Shown here: positions 46,186 to 58,261 of the stretch, one piece after another
Position numbering within the stretch: the first letter of the stretch is position 1
Layout of the letters: each line of letters begins with the position of its first letter
Origin: Zygnema cylindricum
Taxonomy: Eukaryota > Streptophyta > Zygnematophyceae > Zygnematales > Zygnemataceae
DNA: 64,000 nucleotides
Reading direction: 5' to 3'
Assembly (NCBI GenBank): GCA_037447655.1
Contig: JBBHKE010001751.1
Span: 64,001-128,000 of the forward strand
Program-made: the position numbers and the translations under genes
The notes under the pieces: generated by a model
What the model saw: only the letters and a program-made list of their open reading frames with translations
What the model was told of the DNA's origin: nothing
Database searches by the model: none

Positions 46186-47340
46186 ATGGAGGTCTCAGAG
46201 TTGCATGTTATGGGCCCACCATCTACAGTGCCCATATTAAATGGAGCTGGTTTCATATAGTGGGAAAGTATGATGACATGAGCTCTATGTGAGAAGTGGT
46301 TTTGGGGAATAATAAGTGGACAGGTGGGGCGTCCATCCAGTCTTGGGATACCTCCTGGGTTTACAAGAGGCAAATTCAATAGAGATGCAGATCCATCTTC
46401 AACGAAGGAGAAAAACAAAGGAGACGTGGTGGATAAAGGAAAGGAGAAGGAGACGACCACACCTATAGCAACTGGTTCGACATTCATGTCACCTATTCTG
46501 AGGAACGAGGAAAATGATACTGATACCTATGACTTCATTAATATGGCAGCAAAACACTTCATCCTCCGCCATCTTACTCAAAGACTTGCATCTACTCATT
46601 TGCAGGTAGAAAGGGCATCTGATCTTTGGATGGCTCACATAGAGATGTACCGAAGTGGTACGATTCAGCAACAACAATTGGGTGATCAGAAAGTAAAAGA
46701 GTAGGTAAACAAAGGGGGGAAGATGTTGGATTTTTGCAATGAGCTTGCTACACTTTTCATGGAGCTAGAGAGTGCTAGAAAAGATTTTAGTGAAAAAGAA
46801 AATGTTAAGAGTATACTAATGAAGTTACCCGATGAGTTCGAGAACATAGTCAACCGTGTGCAAAACTTGCTGGACTCAAGGTGGATATGGAACTCAGCGG
46901 TATGAATGATTCTCGTTCGGGAGAATACAATTGACATCCGAAGGGGAGGAAATAGTGGGTAATTCTTCGCAGCTAGGACCGATTGGAGGAACAAGGATTC
47001 CCGGAGACCGGTCGGAAATTAAGGAGGGGGGGAGCAGAAAAATCAAACCGACGAGTTCAGACCAAGGGCTCCCAAGGGTTTATGTCATTTCTGTAAGAAA
47101 CCATGGCACTATATGGCGAAGTGCACTAAGCTAACCGAGCTTCGGTTAAAGGAGGGCAGATCGGTGAAACCCCGAGAGGAAAGAAAAAGGCCCTTGTGAC
47201 ACAGGTACATGAGGTGGAATTCGAAGACGAGGATGATGAGCTCCTATTGGATGAGGAGTTGGAAGTGACAAACAAGGTAGAAATTCCACGAAAGCAGAAA
47301 TGTGCTTTCGGTGGATAGAAAGGTGAAGTAGGCTGGATTT
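46186..47340 (+). pseudogene. element B gag
   Basis: The ATG at 46186 lies 20 bases inside the LTR; the N-terminus reads MEVSELHVMGPPS. Then come SLGIPPGFTRGKF, LASTHLQVERASDLWMAHIE, KMLDFCNELATLFMELESAR (46723-46905) and a knuckle region near 47080-47130 (CHFCKKPWHYMAKC type, His kept). At least four frame breaks are visible. Confidence 0.8.
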
Positions 47341-47363
47341 TTGATTCAGGTGCCTCTAAGCAC

Positions 47364-47813
47364 ATGTGTAAGGATAGACACTTATTCACTAAGATAAGAA
47401 AGATTCATACCGTAGAGATAGAGTACGCGGATGGGAGGATAATCACTATTACTCTTGTAGGATTGGTAGATCTAAAAGTGTTAGTAAAAGGAAAGACATC
47501 TATAGTTACATTCTCCGATGTATTGTTTATTCTGGAGCTGGACAAAAACCTCATCTCTACGTCTGTATTAAATTATAAGGGTTTTGATACTAGCACTAGG
47601 AAAGGAGTCTTTACTGTTAGTTTTGAGGAGGAAATCTATTTCACCGCTGAAAAAGGTAGCCAAGGGATATTTAGGCTGATTTTAATTAATGAAAAGAAAA
47701 AACTTTTATATGCTGGTGTTCATGATATTATAATATGGCATAAGAGGCTTGGGCATGTGAATGTAGATAAGCTAAGCGAGATGAAAAAAATGGGAGAAGT
47801 GGAAGGGATTTAG
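47364..47813 (+). pseudogene. element B protease end and pre-integrase zinc segment
   Basis: Follows the active-site stretch GWIFDSGASKHMCKDRHLF (about 47331-47385, DSG present), then the protease core and the pre-integrase HHCC part, WHKRLGHVNVDKLSEMKKMG. The frame stops at 47811 before the two Cys, which follow in the sequence as CSGCAQGKAH. Confidence 0.82.
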
Positions 47814-47915
47814 TTCAGTGAGAGTGAGAATCTGAGTGATTGTAGTGGATGTGCTCAAGGTAAAGCACACAAATTACCCTTTCCCAAAACAGCCACCTAT
47901 AAGGGAGAAAAAATT

Positions 47916-48899
47916 ATGGATTTAGTACACATAGATATTTGGGGACCGGCCAAAGTGCCCTCACCGGGGGGGAAGAGATTTATGATGACTATCACTGATA
48001 ATAAGTCTCGGTATTCCAGGGTGTGTTTTTTGAAAAACAAGTCAGAAGCTCATGATTGTTTTCGACAATATAAAGCATGGAGCGAAAAACTCCATGAAAC
48101 TTCAATCAAGAGAGTAATGAGTGACAATGGTGGAGAATATACTTCTAACAAATTTGAAGATTTTATGAGGGAAGATGGAGTTCAACACCAAAAGACAGTT
48201 CCAGAATACCCGGAACAGAATGGGGTAGCTGAACGATTAAATAGGACACTAAGTGATAGTGCTAGAAGTATGTTGACGGATAAGAAGATAGGAAAAATGT
48301 TTTGGGTAGAAGCAATGAACTGTGCTAATTACCTCAAAAATAAAGTTCTTACCTCAGCTATAAAAGATCAAAGACCTTATGAGAGATGGACCGGCCGAAT
48401 ACCAGAAATATCTCACTTAAAGGTTTTCGGCAGTCAAGTATTCAGTCTATATGCAGATCGGTCTAATTGGAAGCTAGATCCTAAAGGAAAACCGCGATAC
48501 TTATTAGGATATGATGAGGATGTTAAAGGATATAGAGTTTACGATCTAAAAAGGGAAGATATAATCTTAGTAAAGCATCTAGTAGTTATGGATGAAGGAA
48601 AGTGTGTGGATCCCTTCAAATATACGAAGTCAGTAAAAATCAGATTTGAGTCAGAAAATTCTGATGACTTTGAGCTTCCTAACTATCCTGGTTTTAGAGA
48701 AGATGACATTTTTGCAGGTACAAATCAGACCGAAAAGGACTTGGCTATGGAAACTCCAGTGACAAATCTACCCAAAGCGGAAGACGTGGTGGAAATTGAT
48801 TCGGAATCAAGGGATAGGGGAGAAGCCGAGTTTGTTCGAAAGAATCCACGAGAACAATCTATTCCGGCCTCAGATTTTGAAGGGGGGAAGGAGAAGTAG
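47916..48899 (+). pseudogene. element B integrase
   Basis: Integrase core with the full D,D35E triad visible: VHIDIWGPAKVPSPGGKRF, VMSDNGGEYTSNKFEDFM and YPEQNGVAERLNRTL. The C-terminal region includes HLKVFGSQVF and GYRVYDLKREDII, the copia integrase tail. A frame shift near 48890 breaks the link to RT. It is the longest intact integrase of the A/B group. Confidence 0.92.
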
Positions 48900-49104
48900 C
48901 AAAAGACTGCAAGAAAAGAAGGTTAATAACAAGGTAACTAAACTATTTCATCAAGATGAACCTCAAACTTATGGAGAGGCGATGACTTGTCCAGATAAAA
49001 AACTGGTGGAAGAAAGCCATCAATGAGGAGATGGCCTCAATCATGGAAGCCGATACTTTGGAGCTGGTGGATTGTCCACCTAACCGAAAACTAATCGGTT
49101 GTAA

Positions 49105-49596
49105 GTGGGTTTTCAAATTAAACTGAACCCAGATAATACAATCGAGCGCTACAAGGCCAGATTAGTGGCAAAGGGATTTACACAAAAGGAGGGAATTGAC
49201 TACGAGGAAACCTTTGCCCCGGTGGTCAGATTTCCCTCTGTACGCATACTTCTCAGTTTTGCAGCAGCGGAAGACATGGAAATGCACCAAATGGACATCA
49301 AGACAGCCTTTTTGCATGGAGAATTGGAGGAGGAGATCTTCATGCTACAACCCGAAGGGTTTGTGGAGGAAGGAGAGGAGAGTAAGGTATGCCGGTTGTT
49401 TAAATCTCTTTATGGTTTAAAACAGGCGCCTCGACAGTGGAATAAGAAGCTTGATGAGTTTCTTACCGGTCTGGGATATATCCGGATCAACTTAGATCAC
49501 TCAATCAATGTTTTCGAAGATGAGGAAGGTTTTATATTTATTGCAATTTATGTTGATGATTTGCTTGTTTTAATTAAATCAATTGGAAAAAATTAA
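49105..49596 (+). pseudogene. element B reverse transcriptase
   Basis: RT core: RYKARLVAKGFTQKEG, MDIKTAFLHGELEEEIF, SLYGLKQAPRQWNKKLDEF and the catalytic FIAIYVDDLLVL. It is in frame for 163 residues and ends at a stop four codons after the KSIGK stretch. The start overlaps a shifted frame (48796-49026) that carries the integrase-RT linker. Confidence 0.92.
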
Positions 49597-49639
49597 TAAA
49601 CTGAAAACCGATCTTAAGGGGAGATTTTAAATAAAGGAT

Positions 49640-50545
49640 ATGGGGGAAGCAAAATATATTTTGGGAATTCAAGTAAAGAGAGACCGAAAAAGGAAAATTA
49701 TAAAATTGACTCAAAAAAAAGCAATAGGGAACATGCTTGAAACATTTCAAATGGATAAAGCTAATAGTTGTACAACTCCAATCGAATTGAAAAAGGGAAG
49801 TGAGGGGAGTGAGGAAGAAGGAGTCATAGTCTTAGACGAGGAATTATCTCCTGAAGAACAAAATTTCATGCAAACTGTTCCTTACAGGCAAGTAGTGGGA
49901 AGTCTAATCTATTTTATGAATTCTAACCGACCGGATTTAGCTGCAGTTGTAGGAGTGCAGAATAGAAGTCTAAATGCTCCCACTAAGAGGGATTCGGAGG
50001 CATCTAAGAGTGTCCTTAGATATTTGATAGGAACTAGGGATCTATGGTTGCATTTGGGTGGGTAGAATACTGACATCACTACTTGGAGTGATGCCAGTTA
50101 TGGTGATGCTCCGAAGAGGAGATGCACTTCTAGATATGTATTATATGTGGGTTATAGGGCTTGTTGTTGGAGTAGAAAAAAGCAAAAAGTTATTTCTCAC
50201 TCCACCATGAAGGCTGAGTATATGGCCTCTTGCTCTGCAGTAAAAAAATTGATGTGGGTCAAGTCTTTGCTTGGTGAGTTAGGTCACCTTAAGAGTGGTG
50301 TGCATAATTTTTTTTTTGATAATCAGGAAGCAGTCGCTATTTCTGCCAATCCTAAACATCATTTTAAAGCCAAACACATGGACATCAGACTCAGCTTTGT
50401 TAGAGAGAAAGTAGAAAACAAAATAATCAGTTTAGAGAACCGACCAGATAGTGAGATGGTAGCAGATTTGATGACCAAACCTGTGCCTTCCGCTAAGCTA
50501 ATTTTCTGCAGAAAGAAGTGTGGTCTGAAATTAAAGATTGACTAG
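49640..50545 (+). pseudogene. element B RNase H region
   Basis: Two frames. The first (49640-50065) has AKYILGIQVKRDRKRKI, YRQVVGSLIYFMNSNRPDLA and YLIGTRDLWLHLGG, then a TAG. The second (50147-50545) has the RNase H motifs STMKAEYMASC and FFDNQEAVAISANPKHHFKA, ending VADLMTKPVPSAKLIF. The polypurine tract follows. Confidence 0.9.
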
Positions 50546-50558
50546 AAAATAAGGGGAG

Positions 50559-51571
50559 TGTAGAAATTAATGGTCCGTTTAAAGTATTTTCTAGGTCTGA
50601 ATAGAAATATAGAAAGAAGCCGAGGCAGTCTACCTCTAACTTCTCTCTCCAACTCTCAAACTTGTCGCAGTCACTAAGAAATTGGAGAGGGAGCTAGAGC
50701 CATGGCTACCTAGGCTATCCATAGGTTTACGTGAAATATATATTAGTTAGGGGTTTATTTACTAAAAAGTATATGTCGGCCACAGAATTTGATCCTTGTA
50801 CCTACCAGACAGCAGACAGGTGGTAGTTAGTAGCCTTAGCCGTTAGTCTTTAACTAGTGTTACGTACTATATAGTTTGATATTTAATTAAGCAGTATCAG
50901 CTAGGATAATTCATTTATTTGTAACTAATTACGGGAAACATAAATTTCTAACATAACAGTTATTTCTTTAGCGAAACAAATACCGCGCATGTATTTATTA
51001 CGGCTATGATTTAATATGTATGTAATTCGACGGCGGAAATTAACGCCGTGATCGCGGAAAGGAATATCGCCGATTTGTGGTCATCCCCACATCGGATGAC
51101 ACGTGGCGGAATTACATTGGATCGCGGCATCTCCGAGGATTAAAGGAGCGAATCAGACATACCACGTGCGAACATTTAGGCCATGTCGTACACTGTCCGT
51201 ACAGAAAGTACATCGGCAGCTATACTTTTGTGTACGGAACTGTAATCTGATAGGCTCTCTACATCAATAGATAGAGTCTGTGAGAGAGATAGGACTTAGA
51301 AAAATTAGGAGATAGGACCCTCTCTCCCAGAGAGTTTCTGTATAATAGGTCAACTATGACCCTCCATAACTTACTGCTCAGGGGAGCAAATTCAGATATT
51401 TTTTTTGCTATCGACTCAAGAGAGTCTTCCCTTTATAGGAGTGAAGTTGGTCAAAGTTATTGTCTGCCAGGGTGGCGGTTGTTTTTGCTGAAACACAAAG
51501 GGGTCAGGGTTATCCCAGAGGCTTCTTGGAAGCTGTCCACTTTGAGGAATTATGGAGGTCTCAGAGTTTCA
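50559..51571 (+). repeat. LTR shared by elements B and C
   Basis: 1013 bp, TGTAGAAATTAATGGTCC ... GAGTTTCA. It is at once the 3' LTR of B and the only LTR in front of C. It contains the ACACGTGGC box at 51100, both hairpins and a degraded tRNA-like module. Confidence 0.85.
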
Positions 51572-53628
51572 CTTTGAGCTTCCTAACTATCTTGGTTTCA
51601 CATAAGATGACATTCTTACAAGTACAAATCAGACCGGGAAGGACTCGGCCGTGGAAATTCCAGTGACAACTAAACCCGAAACAAAAGACGTGGTGGAAAT
51701 TGTTTGGAATCGAGGGAGAGGAGAGAAACCTAGATTGTTAGAAAGAACCCGCGGCAACCATCTATTCTGGCCATAGATATTGAGGGAGGAATGAAAAGTA
51801 GCAGAAGGTTGGAAGAAAAACAGGTTTATAACAAGGTAACAAAACTATCTCATCCGGATGAACATCAAACTTATGGAGAGGCAATGAATTGTCCAGAAAA
51901 GAACTGGAAGAAGACACCCATCAATGAGGAGATGGCCTTAATTAAGGCAGCAGATGCCTAGGAGCTGGTGGATTGTCCACCTAACCGAAAAACAATCCGT
52001 TTTAAATTGGTGTTCAAATTAAAACTGAACCCAGATAACACCATTGAGCGCTACAAGGCCTGGTTAGTGGCTAAAGGATTCACGCAGAAAGAGGGAATCA
52101 ACTACGAGGAAACCTTTACTCTGGTCATCAGATTTACCTCCCTCCGCATACTTCTCGGTTTGGCAGCAACGGAAGACATGGAGGTGCACCAGATGGACAT
52201 GAAGATTGCATTTTAGCATGGAGAATTGGAAGAGGAGACGTTCGTGGGACAACCCGAAAGATTTGTGGAGCAAGGAGAGGAGAGTTAGGTATGCCGCCTG
52301 ATTTCATCTCTTTATGGTTTGAAACAGTCGCCCCGATAGTGAAATAAAAAGCTTAATGGGTTTCTTACCGGTCTAGGATATATCCGGATCAGCTCAAATC
52401 ACTCTATCTATGTTTGTGAAGATGAGGAAGGTATAATTTTTATTGCAATTTATGTTAATGATTTGCTAATTCTAAGTAAATCAATGGACAAAATTAATAA
52501 ACTGAAAAAACCTATCTAAAGGGGAGATTTGAGATGAACGATATGGGGGAGGCAAGAAATATTTTGGGAATTCAAGTAGAAAGAGACTGAGAAAGAAAAA
52601 TTAAAAGACTAACTCAAAAAGAAGCAATATGGAACATGTTGGAAAAGTTTCAGATGAATAAGGCTAGTAGTTGTACAACTCCAATAGAGTTGAAGAAGCG
52701 AAGTGATAAGAGTGTGGAAGAAGGAGTCATAGTCTTAGACGAGGAATTATCTCTTGAAGAACATAATTTCATGCAGACTATTCCTTACAGGCAAGTAGTG
52801 GGAAGTCTAATCAATTTTATGAATTCTACCCGGCCGGATTTAGCTGCAGCTGTAGGAGTGCAGAGTAGAAGTCTAAATGCTCCCACTAAGAGGGATTGGG
52901 AGGTAGCTAAGAGAGTCCTTAGATATTTGATAGGAACTAGGGATCTCGGGTTGCATTTGGGTTGAGGGAATACTGACATCACTACTTGGAGTGATGCCAG
53001 TTATGGTGATGCTTCGATAAGGAGATATACTTCTAGATATGTATTGTATGTGGGTGATAGAGCTTGTTGCTGGAGTAGCAAACAGCAAAAGGTTATTGCT
53101 CAGTCCACCATGGAGGCTGAGTATATGGCCTCTTGCTCTGCTGTAAGAGAGTTGATGTGGGTCAAGTCTTTGCTTGGTGAGCTTGGTCACCTAAAGAGTG
53201 GTGTGCATAAATTATTTTGTGATAATCAAGCAACAATCGCTATTACTGCCAATCCTAAACATCATTTTAAAGCCAAACACATGGACATTAAACTTAGCGT
53301 TGTTAGAGAGAAGGTAGAAAAAAAAAAATCAGTTTAGAGTATAGACCAGATAGCGAGATGGTAGCAAACATGATGACCAAACTTGTGCCTTCCGCGACGC
53401 TAATTTTTTGCAACGAGAAGTGTGGTCAAAAATTAATGAGTGACTAGAAAATAAGGGGAGAGTAGAAATTAATGGTTCTTTAAGTATTTTCTAGGTCTAA
53501 AATGAAATGTAGAAAAGAAGCCGAGGCAGTCTGCTATCTTCAACTCCCACACTTGTTGCAATCACTGAAGATTGAAAAGGGAGCTAGAACCATGGGTGCC
53601 TCTGCTATCCAGAGAGACATGCAGTTGT
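51572..53628 (+). mobile_element. Ty1/copia element C, internal part without gag or integrase core
   Basis: Directly after the LTR end TTTCA comes the integrase tail (FELPNYLGF-like), then RT and RNase H pieces. Primer site, gag, protease and the integrase core are missing. The tract AATAAGGGGAG at 53450-53460 is followed by only 168 bp of 3' LTR, which starts with a changed AGTAGAAATT and is cut at 53628 by another LTR. Confidence 0.8.
51968..53337 (+). pseudogene. element C RT and RNase H remnants
   Basis: RT start (LNPDNTIERYKAWLVAKGF, 51968-52216, stopped just before the HGELEEE segment), a YVND box at about 52450 in place of YVDD, then RNase H parts at 52636-52965 (YRQVVGSLINFMNSTRPDLA) and 53044-53337 (STMEAEYMASCSAVRELMW and FCDNQATIAITANPKHHF). 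At least five stops or shifts are visible. Confidence 0.88.
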
Positions 53629-54416
53629 TGTTGAAAAGAGGTAATTAATATTTCACCTCTCTATTTTAGTTATACTTTAAAGAGAGAGAGGGAGGATCAA
53701 AGGCACGCCATGGGTGCGGCTATATTTAGAAAGTGACAGATTTTTAAGTAGATGATATTTTACCAAAATGTTGCCTAAGTCTAGATTTGAGCCTGCGACC
53801 TCAGGATTCTATATAGCCGGGCGCCTTAACCATTAAGGCGCTAAGAAACGATACACGTGTCGCATTTTAAAGATATATAAAAATTTACGCAACGGCTAAT
53901 TAACGCCAAACTAACGAAGAGGAATAATTTTTTGCACGTTCGCAAATCTGAACCGTGTAAAACATGTTTTGATCGGACAGCCAACATTGTAGCCGCCACC
54001 CGAAGTGAGCTTTTGGCAGCATTCGGAGATAACGTGAGGCAGTGCCACATGGCGCCGCAGTATTTGATACCAGAGAAGATGCATGGGTGAACCATGGCTC
54101 CCAATTTGAGAGGTGTTACCGTGTAGACTATGACGTAAAATAGACGTACAATAAGTACATCGCCCATTGTACCTTCTTGTACTATATACTGTTCCCATTG
54201 GATTAGGGTTTAGTAGTAGGTGTTCGTGAGTAGGCATACCAAGACTTAGTGATATTTAAGTATCTCTCTCTAAGAGAGCTTTTAAATATAAAGGTCATTT
54301 TTGACCAGCCATAACTTACTGCTCAGGGGAGCAAATTCATAGATTCTTTTTGCTATAGACTCAGGGGAGTCTTTCCTTTATAAGGGTGAAGGTGGACAAT
54401 GTTTTTGTGTGTGAGG

Positions 54417-55256
54417 TGTTGTTCTGAGACAACAGCTGGAACCGAAGACGATGAGGATGCCGGTGTAGTCATCTCGGAACCAAACCAAGCAAGAAACTTT
54501 CACAAAAACCGGTATGAAAAACAGCAACTTCAACAGTTGATAAAACCCAAACCAGAGACACAATAGCTCTGAAAATCTACCACAGTGTAGATAATATTAA
54601 GATGAACATACACACAAAATTACAAGTAATTCTGCTAACAGATCTGTGAGATATCCACAGATGAAAATGCCAAAAACAGGCTGTACAGTTTTTGACTACA
54701 AAATGTTCATACCTTCAAAGTTATCTAAGTCCTACTAATATACACCGAAGCCTATGCTGCTGAACGTACGGAGGCATACCAGCCGTACAATAAATACCTG
54801 CGGCTCGAACCGAACAAGGTACGTCATACAAAAAGATTCCTTTACTAATCAACTAACCACACAAAGACAAAAATCTACTTAACTAGATATTTACAAAGGA
54901 GTAGGATTCTATATGCCACGTCATTTGTCGTGTATGTGGCTCACACGGACCAGTATTTGTCGGCGGTCTCCCTCAGCCGCGTACATATCACATTCGGCAC
55001 CGTAGACAAATCTCCATGTGCCATTTTGTCCTCAAGTGTATATATGCACAAACAATCGGATATTCTGGAGTGTCCTCTTTCTTGTAGTGACTTGTGTCTC
55101 GGGAGTGTATACAAACGTGTACTCCCTATCGATCTAGTGGAACATCAATTCTGGTGTGTAATGAAACGAACTTACAACCAAACATATGCTAATTCGTTAA
55201 ACTCTCTCTCCCTCACACTCGAGGCATAGAGAGGACTAAAGCTTTCCAAAACAACA
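54417..55256 (-). repeat. 3' LTR of element D
   Basis: TGTTGTTTTGGAAAGC ... CTCAGAACAACA on the minus strand. An open frame on the plus strand at 54930-55229 is duplicated in the other LTR simply because the LTR is; it is not a gene. Confidence 0.95.
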
Positions 55257-55279
55257 CTCCCCTAAAGCTTTAGACTCTT

Positions 55280-55534
55280 CTAGCCACTTAAGCCACATGC
55301 CTCTCTGCAAAACTTTAATTTAGGTGCAGGCAAGGGTTTAGTCATCATGTCAGCAACCATCTCCTCATCTGGTAAATAACTGAGTTTCAGAACTCTTCCC
55401 ATAACCTTCTCTCTCACAAAGTGTAGCTTGATATCAATGTGTTTGCTCTTAAAGTGATGGCTAGGGTTAGATGCAATAGCAATGGCAGCCTGATTGTCAC
55501 ACCACACTACTTGAGGTCCAGATTGCATAAACAA
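55280..55534 (-). pseudogene. element D RNase H C-terminus
   Basis: VVWCDNQAAIAIASNPSHHF, then KHIDIKLHFVREKV and MVADMMTKPLPAPKLKFC, ending at a natural stop close to the polypurine tract. The segment between this frame and the RT frame (about 55535-55681), with STMEAEYMA, carries a stop and a shift. Confidence 0.9.
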
Positions 55535-55681
55535 AAGCTCTTAAAGGAGAGACTTTACCCAAAGTAGCTCTTTGACGGCTGCGCTAGCCGCCATGTACTC
55601 AGCCTCCATAGTAGACTGAGCTGTCACCTTCTGAAGTTTGCTGCTCCAGCAGCATATCCCACTTCCAATCTTCAGAATGTA

Positions 55682-57319
55682 TCAACTAGTAGAGCGTCCG
55701 CTTGGCATATCTCCATAGCTCGCATCGCTCCATGTCTGAATTTTTACTTCCTCTCCACCGAGAGAGAGTCGGAGGTTTCGAGTTCCTGCAAGGTATCGAA
55801 GAACTCTCTTTGCCGCCTCCCAGTCTGACTTCTTTGGATTTTGCAAACTTCGGCTTAAGAATCCAACAGCTGCTGCAATATCCGGACGGGTACAGTTCAT
55901 GAAGTAGATGAGGCTTCCGACTATCTGCCTGTAAGGAATGGAGGACATAAAATCTGCCTCCCCTGACTCCAAAGAGTCATCAATCACAACCCTACCATCT
56001 AATTCTTTCCCTTCTATTTTCTGTCTGAACTCCATGGGAGTAGCACTTCCTTTTGCCTCTGACATGCCGAACCTTTCAAGCATGTTTCCAATGGCTTCTT
56101 TCTGTGTCAAATAAATTAGTCTTTGTTTTCTATCCCTTTCTACCTGAATTCCCAAAATATACTTAGCCTCCCCTAAATCTTTCATTTCGAACCGGGAATT
56201 GAGAGCTGTTTTTATTTTGTTAATTTCATTAATGGATTTGCTTAGCAACAACAAATCATCAACATAAACAGCAATATATATCACTCCATCTTCCCCTTCC
56301 ATTATATAAACTGAATGATCTGAACTGATTCTAGTAAAGCCAAGATTTGTCAAAAATTCATCCAGTTTTAGGTTCCACTGTCGTGGAGCCTGCTTCAGAC
56401 CATAAAGGGACTTCAACAATTTACAAACCAGATTTTCTTTCCCTTTTTCTACATATCCCTCTGGTTGCTTCATATATATAACTTCCTCCAAATCCCCATG
56501 CAAGAAAGCTGTCTTCACATCCATTTGATGCAATTCCATATCCTCTATTGCTGCTAAAGATAAGAGAATCCTAACAGTAGGAAAACGAACTACAGGTGAG
56601 AACGTCTCTTTAGAATCAATGCCCTCTTTCTGGCTATACCCCTTAGCAACAAGCCTGGCCTTATATCTCTCAATGGTATTATCGGGATTCAGCTTTAACT
56701 TGAATACCCACTTAAAACCAATCGCTTTTCGATCCGGTGGAAGTTCCACAAGCTCCCAAGTTTGAGCCTCCATAATTGACTTTATCTCGTCATTTGCCGC
56801 AGCAATCCACAGATCTTTTTCCAGAACAGAGAAAGCATCTTGAACGGTAAGAGGCTCTCTTGTGATTGCAGAATAAGCATGATCCACTCGGTCACCTCCT
56901 AGCCGGCTGCTTTGTCTTCTTCCCCCCGGAAAATCTGAAGCGAGAATTGTTGGTCCCCGACGCAGTCTTAGAGGAGGAGGAGGAGGAGGAGGTGGTCCGA
57001 TAGTAGTTGGAATAGTAGGTGGATCAGGCAGCCCCAAAACATGTGGTAGTTCAGATGTAGATGAAGAAACCGTTGTTTGCTTGAAAGGAATCTGCTCAAA
57101 GATGACATATTCTTGCAATTTTTCTGCCTTTTCCACCTCATTCATGCTAAAAACATCAACAGATTGACTTTCTTCTTTGATTTGAATATTCCTAGCAATC
57201 TGAATTGTATTTTTCTGAGGATTATACACTCTATATCCTACGGACTCATCATCATAGCCCAAAAATATCCCAGGTACAGATTTTGGACTTAATTTCCAAT
57301 TTGGAAGGTTATCCAACAT
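55682..57319 (-). pseudogene. element D RT and RNase H start
   Basis: A 545-residue open frame: integrase tail (LSPKSVPGIFLGYDDESVGY), a Pro-rich linker (PPPPPPPPLRLRRGPTI), the RT core with MDVKTAFLHGDLEEVIYMKQ, SLYGLKQAPRQWNLKLDEF and IAVYVDDLLLL, the connection YRQIVGSLIYFMNCTRPDIA, and the RNase H start TWSDASYGDMPSGRSTS. All RT motifs are intact. It is the best-preserved RT of the window. Confidence 0.95.
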
Positions 57320-58137
57320 AAAACACTTACTTCCAAATACTCTAAAGTGACTAACATTCGGCTTAAGTGACTAAAATTCGGCTTTCTTCCTGTCCACATT
57401 TCATAAGGTGTTTTATCCTTCACAGATCTAGTTTCTATTCTATTTCTAATGTAAGAAGCACACTGAAAAGCTTCTCCCCAAAATTTTGGATCTACACCTT
57501 TATCCATCATCATAGACATAGCACATTCAGTCAAGGTCCTATTGAGTCTTTCAGCCACACCATTCTGTTCCGGAGTGTAAGGAACAGTAAACTCATGAGA
57601 AATTCCATTTTCTTTCAAGTATTCAGCAAAGGCATTTGATACATACTCTCCGCCGTTGTCAGATCGCAAAGCAAGGATCGATTTTCCGTGAAGTTTCTCC
57701 GCCCAGATCAGGAAATGCTTGAAATGTGTGAAGACCTCGCTCTTCTCCTTCATAAAGTACACTCGGTTGAAACGTGAGTGGTCATCAGTGAATGTAACAA
57801 GGTATTTCCTTCCACCAAGGGAAGGAACTTTGGCCGGTCCCCTTACATCCGAGTGGATAAGGGCGAGAAGATCCTTTGCTCGATAATCTGAAGTCTGTGG
57901 TAGGGGAAGCTTATGAAGCTTTCCTAGAGCACAACCATCACAAACATGGGATTCCTTTTCACCAAGCTTGACACCTTCTATCATATTAGTCTTCACCATC
58001 TTTTCAAGCCTCTCATTATGAACATGCCCAAGCCTTTTATGCCACAAAACATTTTCAGAAATGACACTGGAGTACACAAAATCAACTTTATTAACCAGGT
58101 CCATCCGATACAACATGTTTGGGCCTCTAGTTCCCAC
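57289..58137 (-). pseudogene. element D integrase
   Basis: The HHCC zinc part (WHKRLGHVHNERLEKMV ... CDGCALGKLHKLP) and the catalytic core: ALIHSDVRGPAKVPSLGGRK, LRSDNGGEYVSNAFAEYL and PEQNGVAERLNRTLTECAM, so all three acidic residues are present. Near 57350-57385 a stretch of about 20 bp is tandemly duplicated (AGTGACTAAAATTCGGCTT and a variant), which shifts the frame into the next segment. Confidence 0.93.
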
Positions 58138-58261
58138 TAAGGCTACTCTCCCATCTTTGCTTACTATCTTTTTTCCTTTGCTCTAAAGAACATCAAAACC
58201 TTTACTTTCTGCATCTGAGGTAGAAAACAAATTTTTCTTAAATTTAGGCACATATAACACA

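Larger units (their letters stand above)
44262..51571 (+). mobile_element. Ty1/copia element B, with nested solo LTR
   Basis: The 5' LTR is 44262-44948 plus 45844-46205, split by a solo LTR. The primer site GTTATGGGCCCACCA is at 46207-46221. The internal region encodes gag, protease, integrase, RT and RNase H in that order, all broken. The polypurine tract AATAAGGGGAG at 50548-50558 abuts the 3' LTR (50559-51571), which is shared with element C. Confidence 0.88.

Noticed and set aside
54930-55229. Open frame on the plus strand within element D's LTR, repeated at 59880-60149
   Set aside because: It is present twice only because the LTR is present twice, runs against the element, and has no recognisable motifs.
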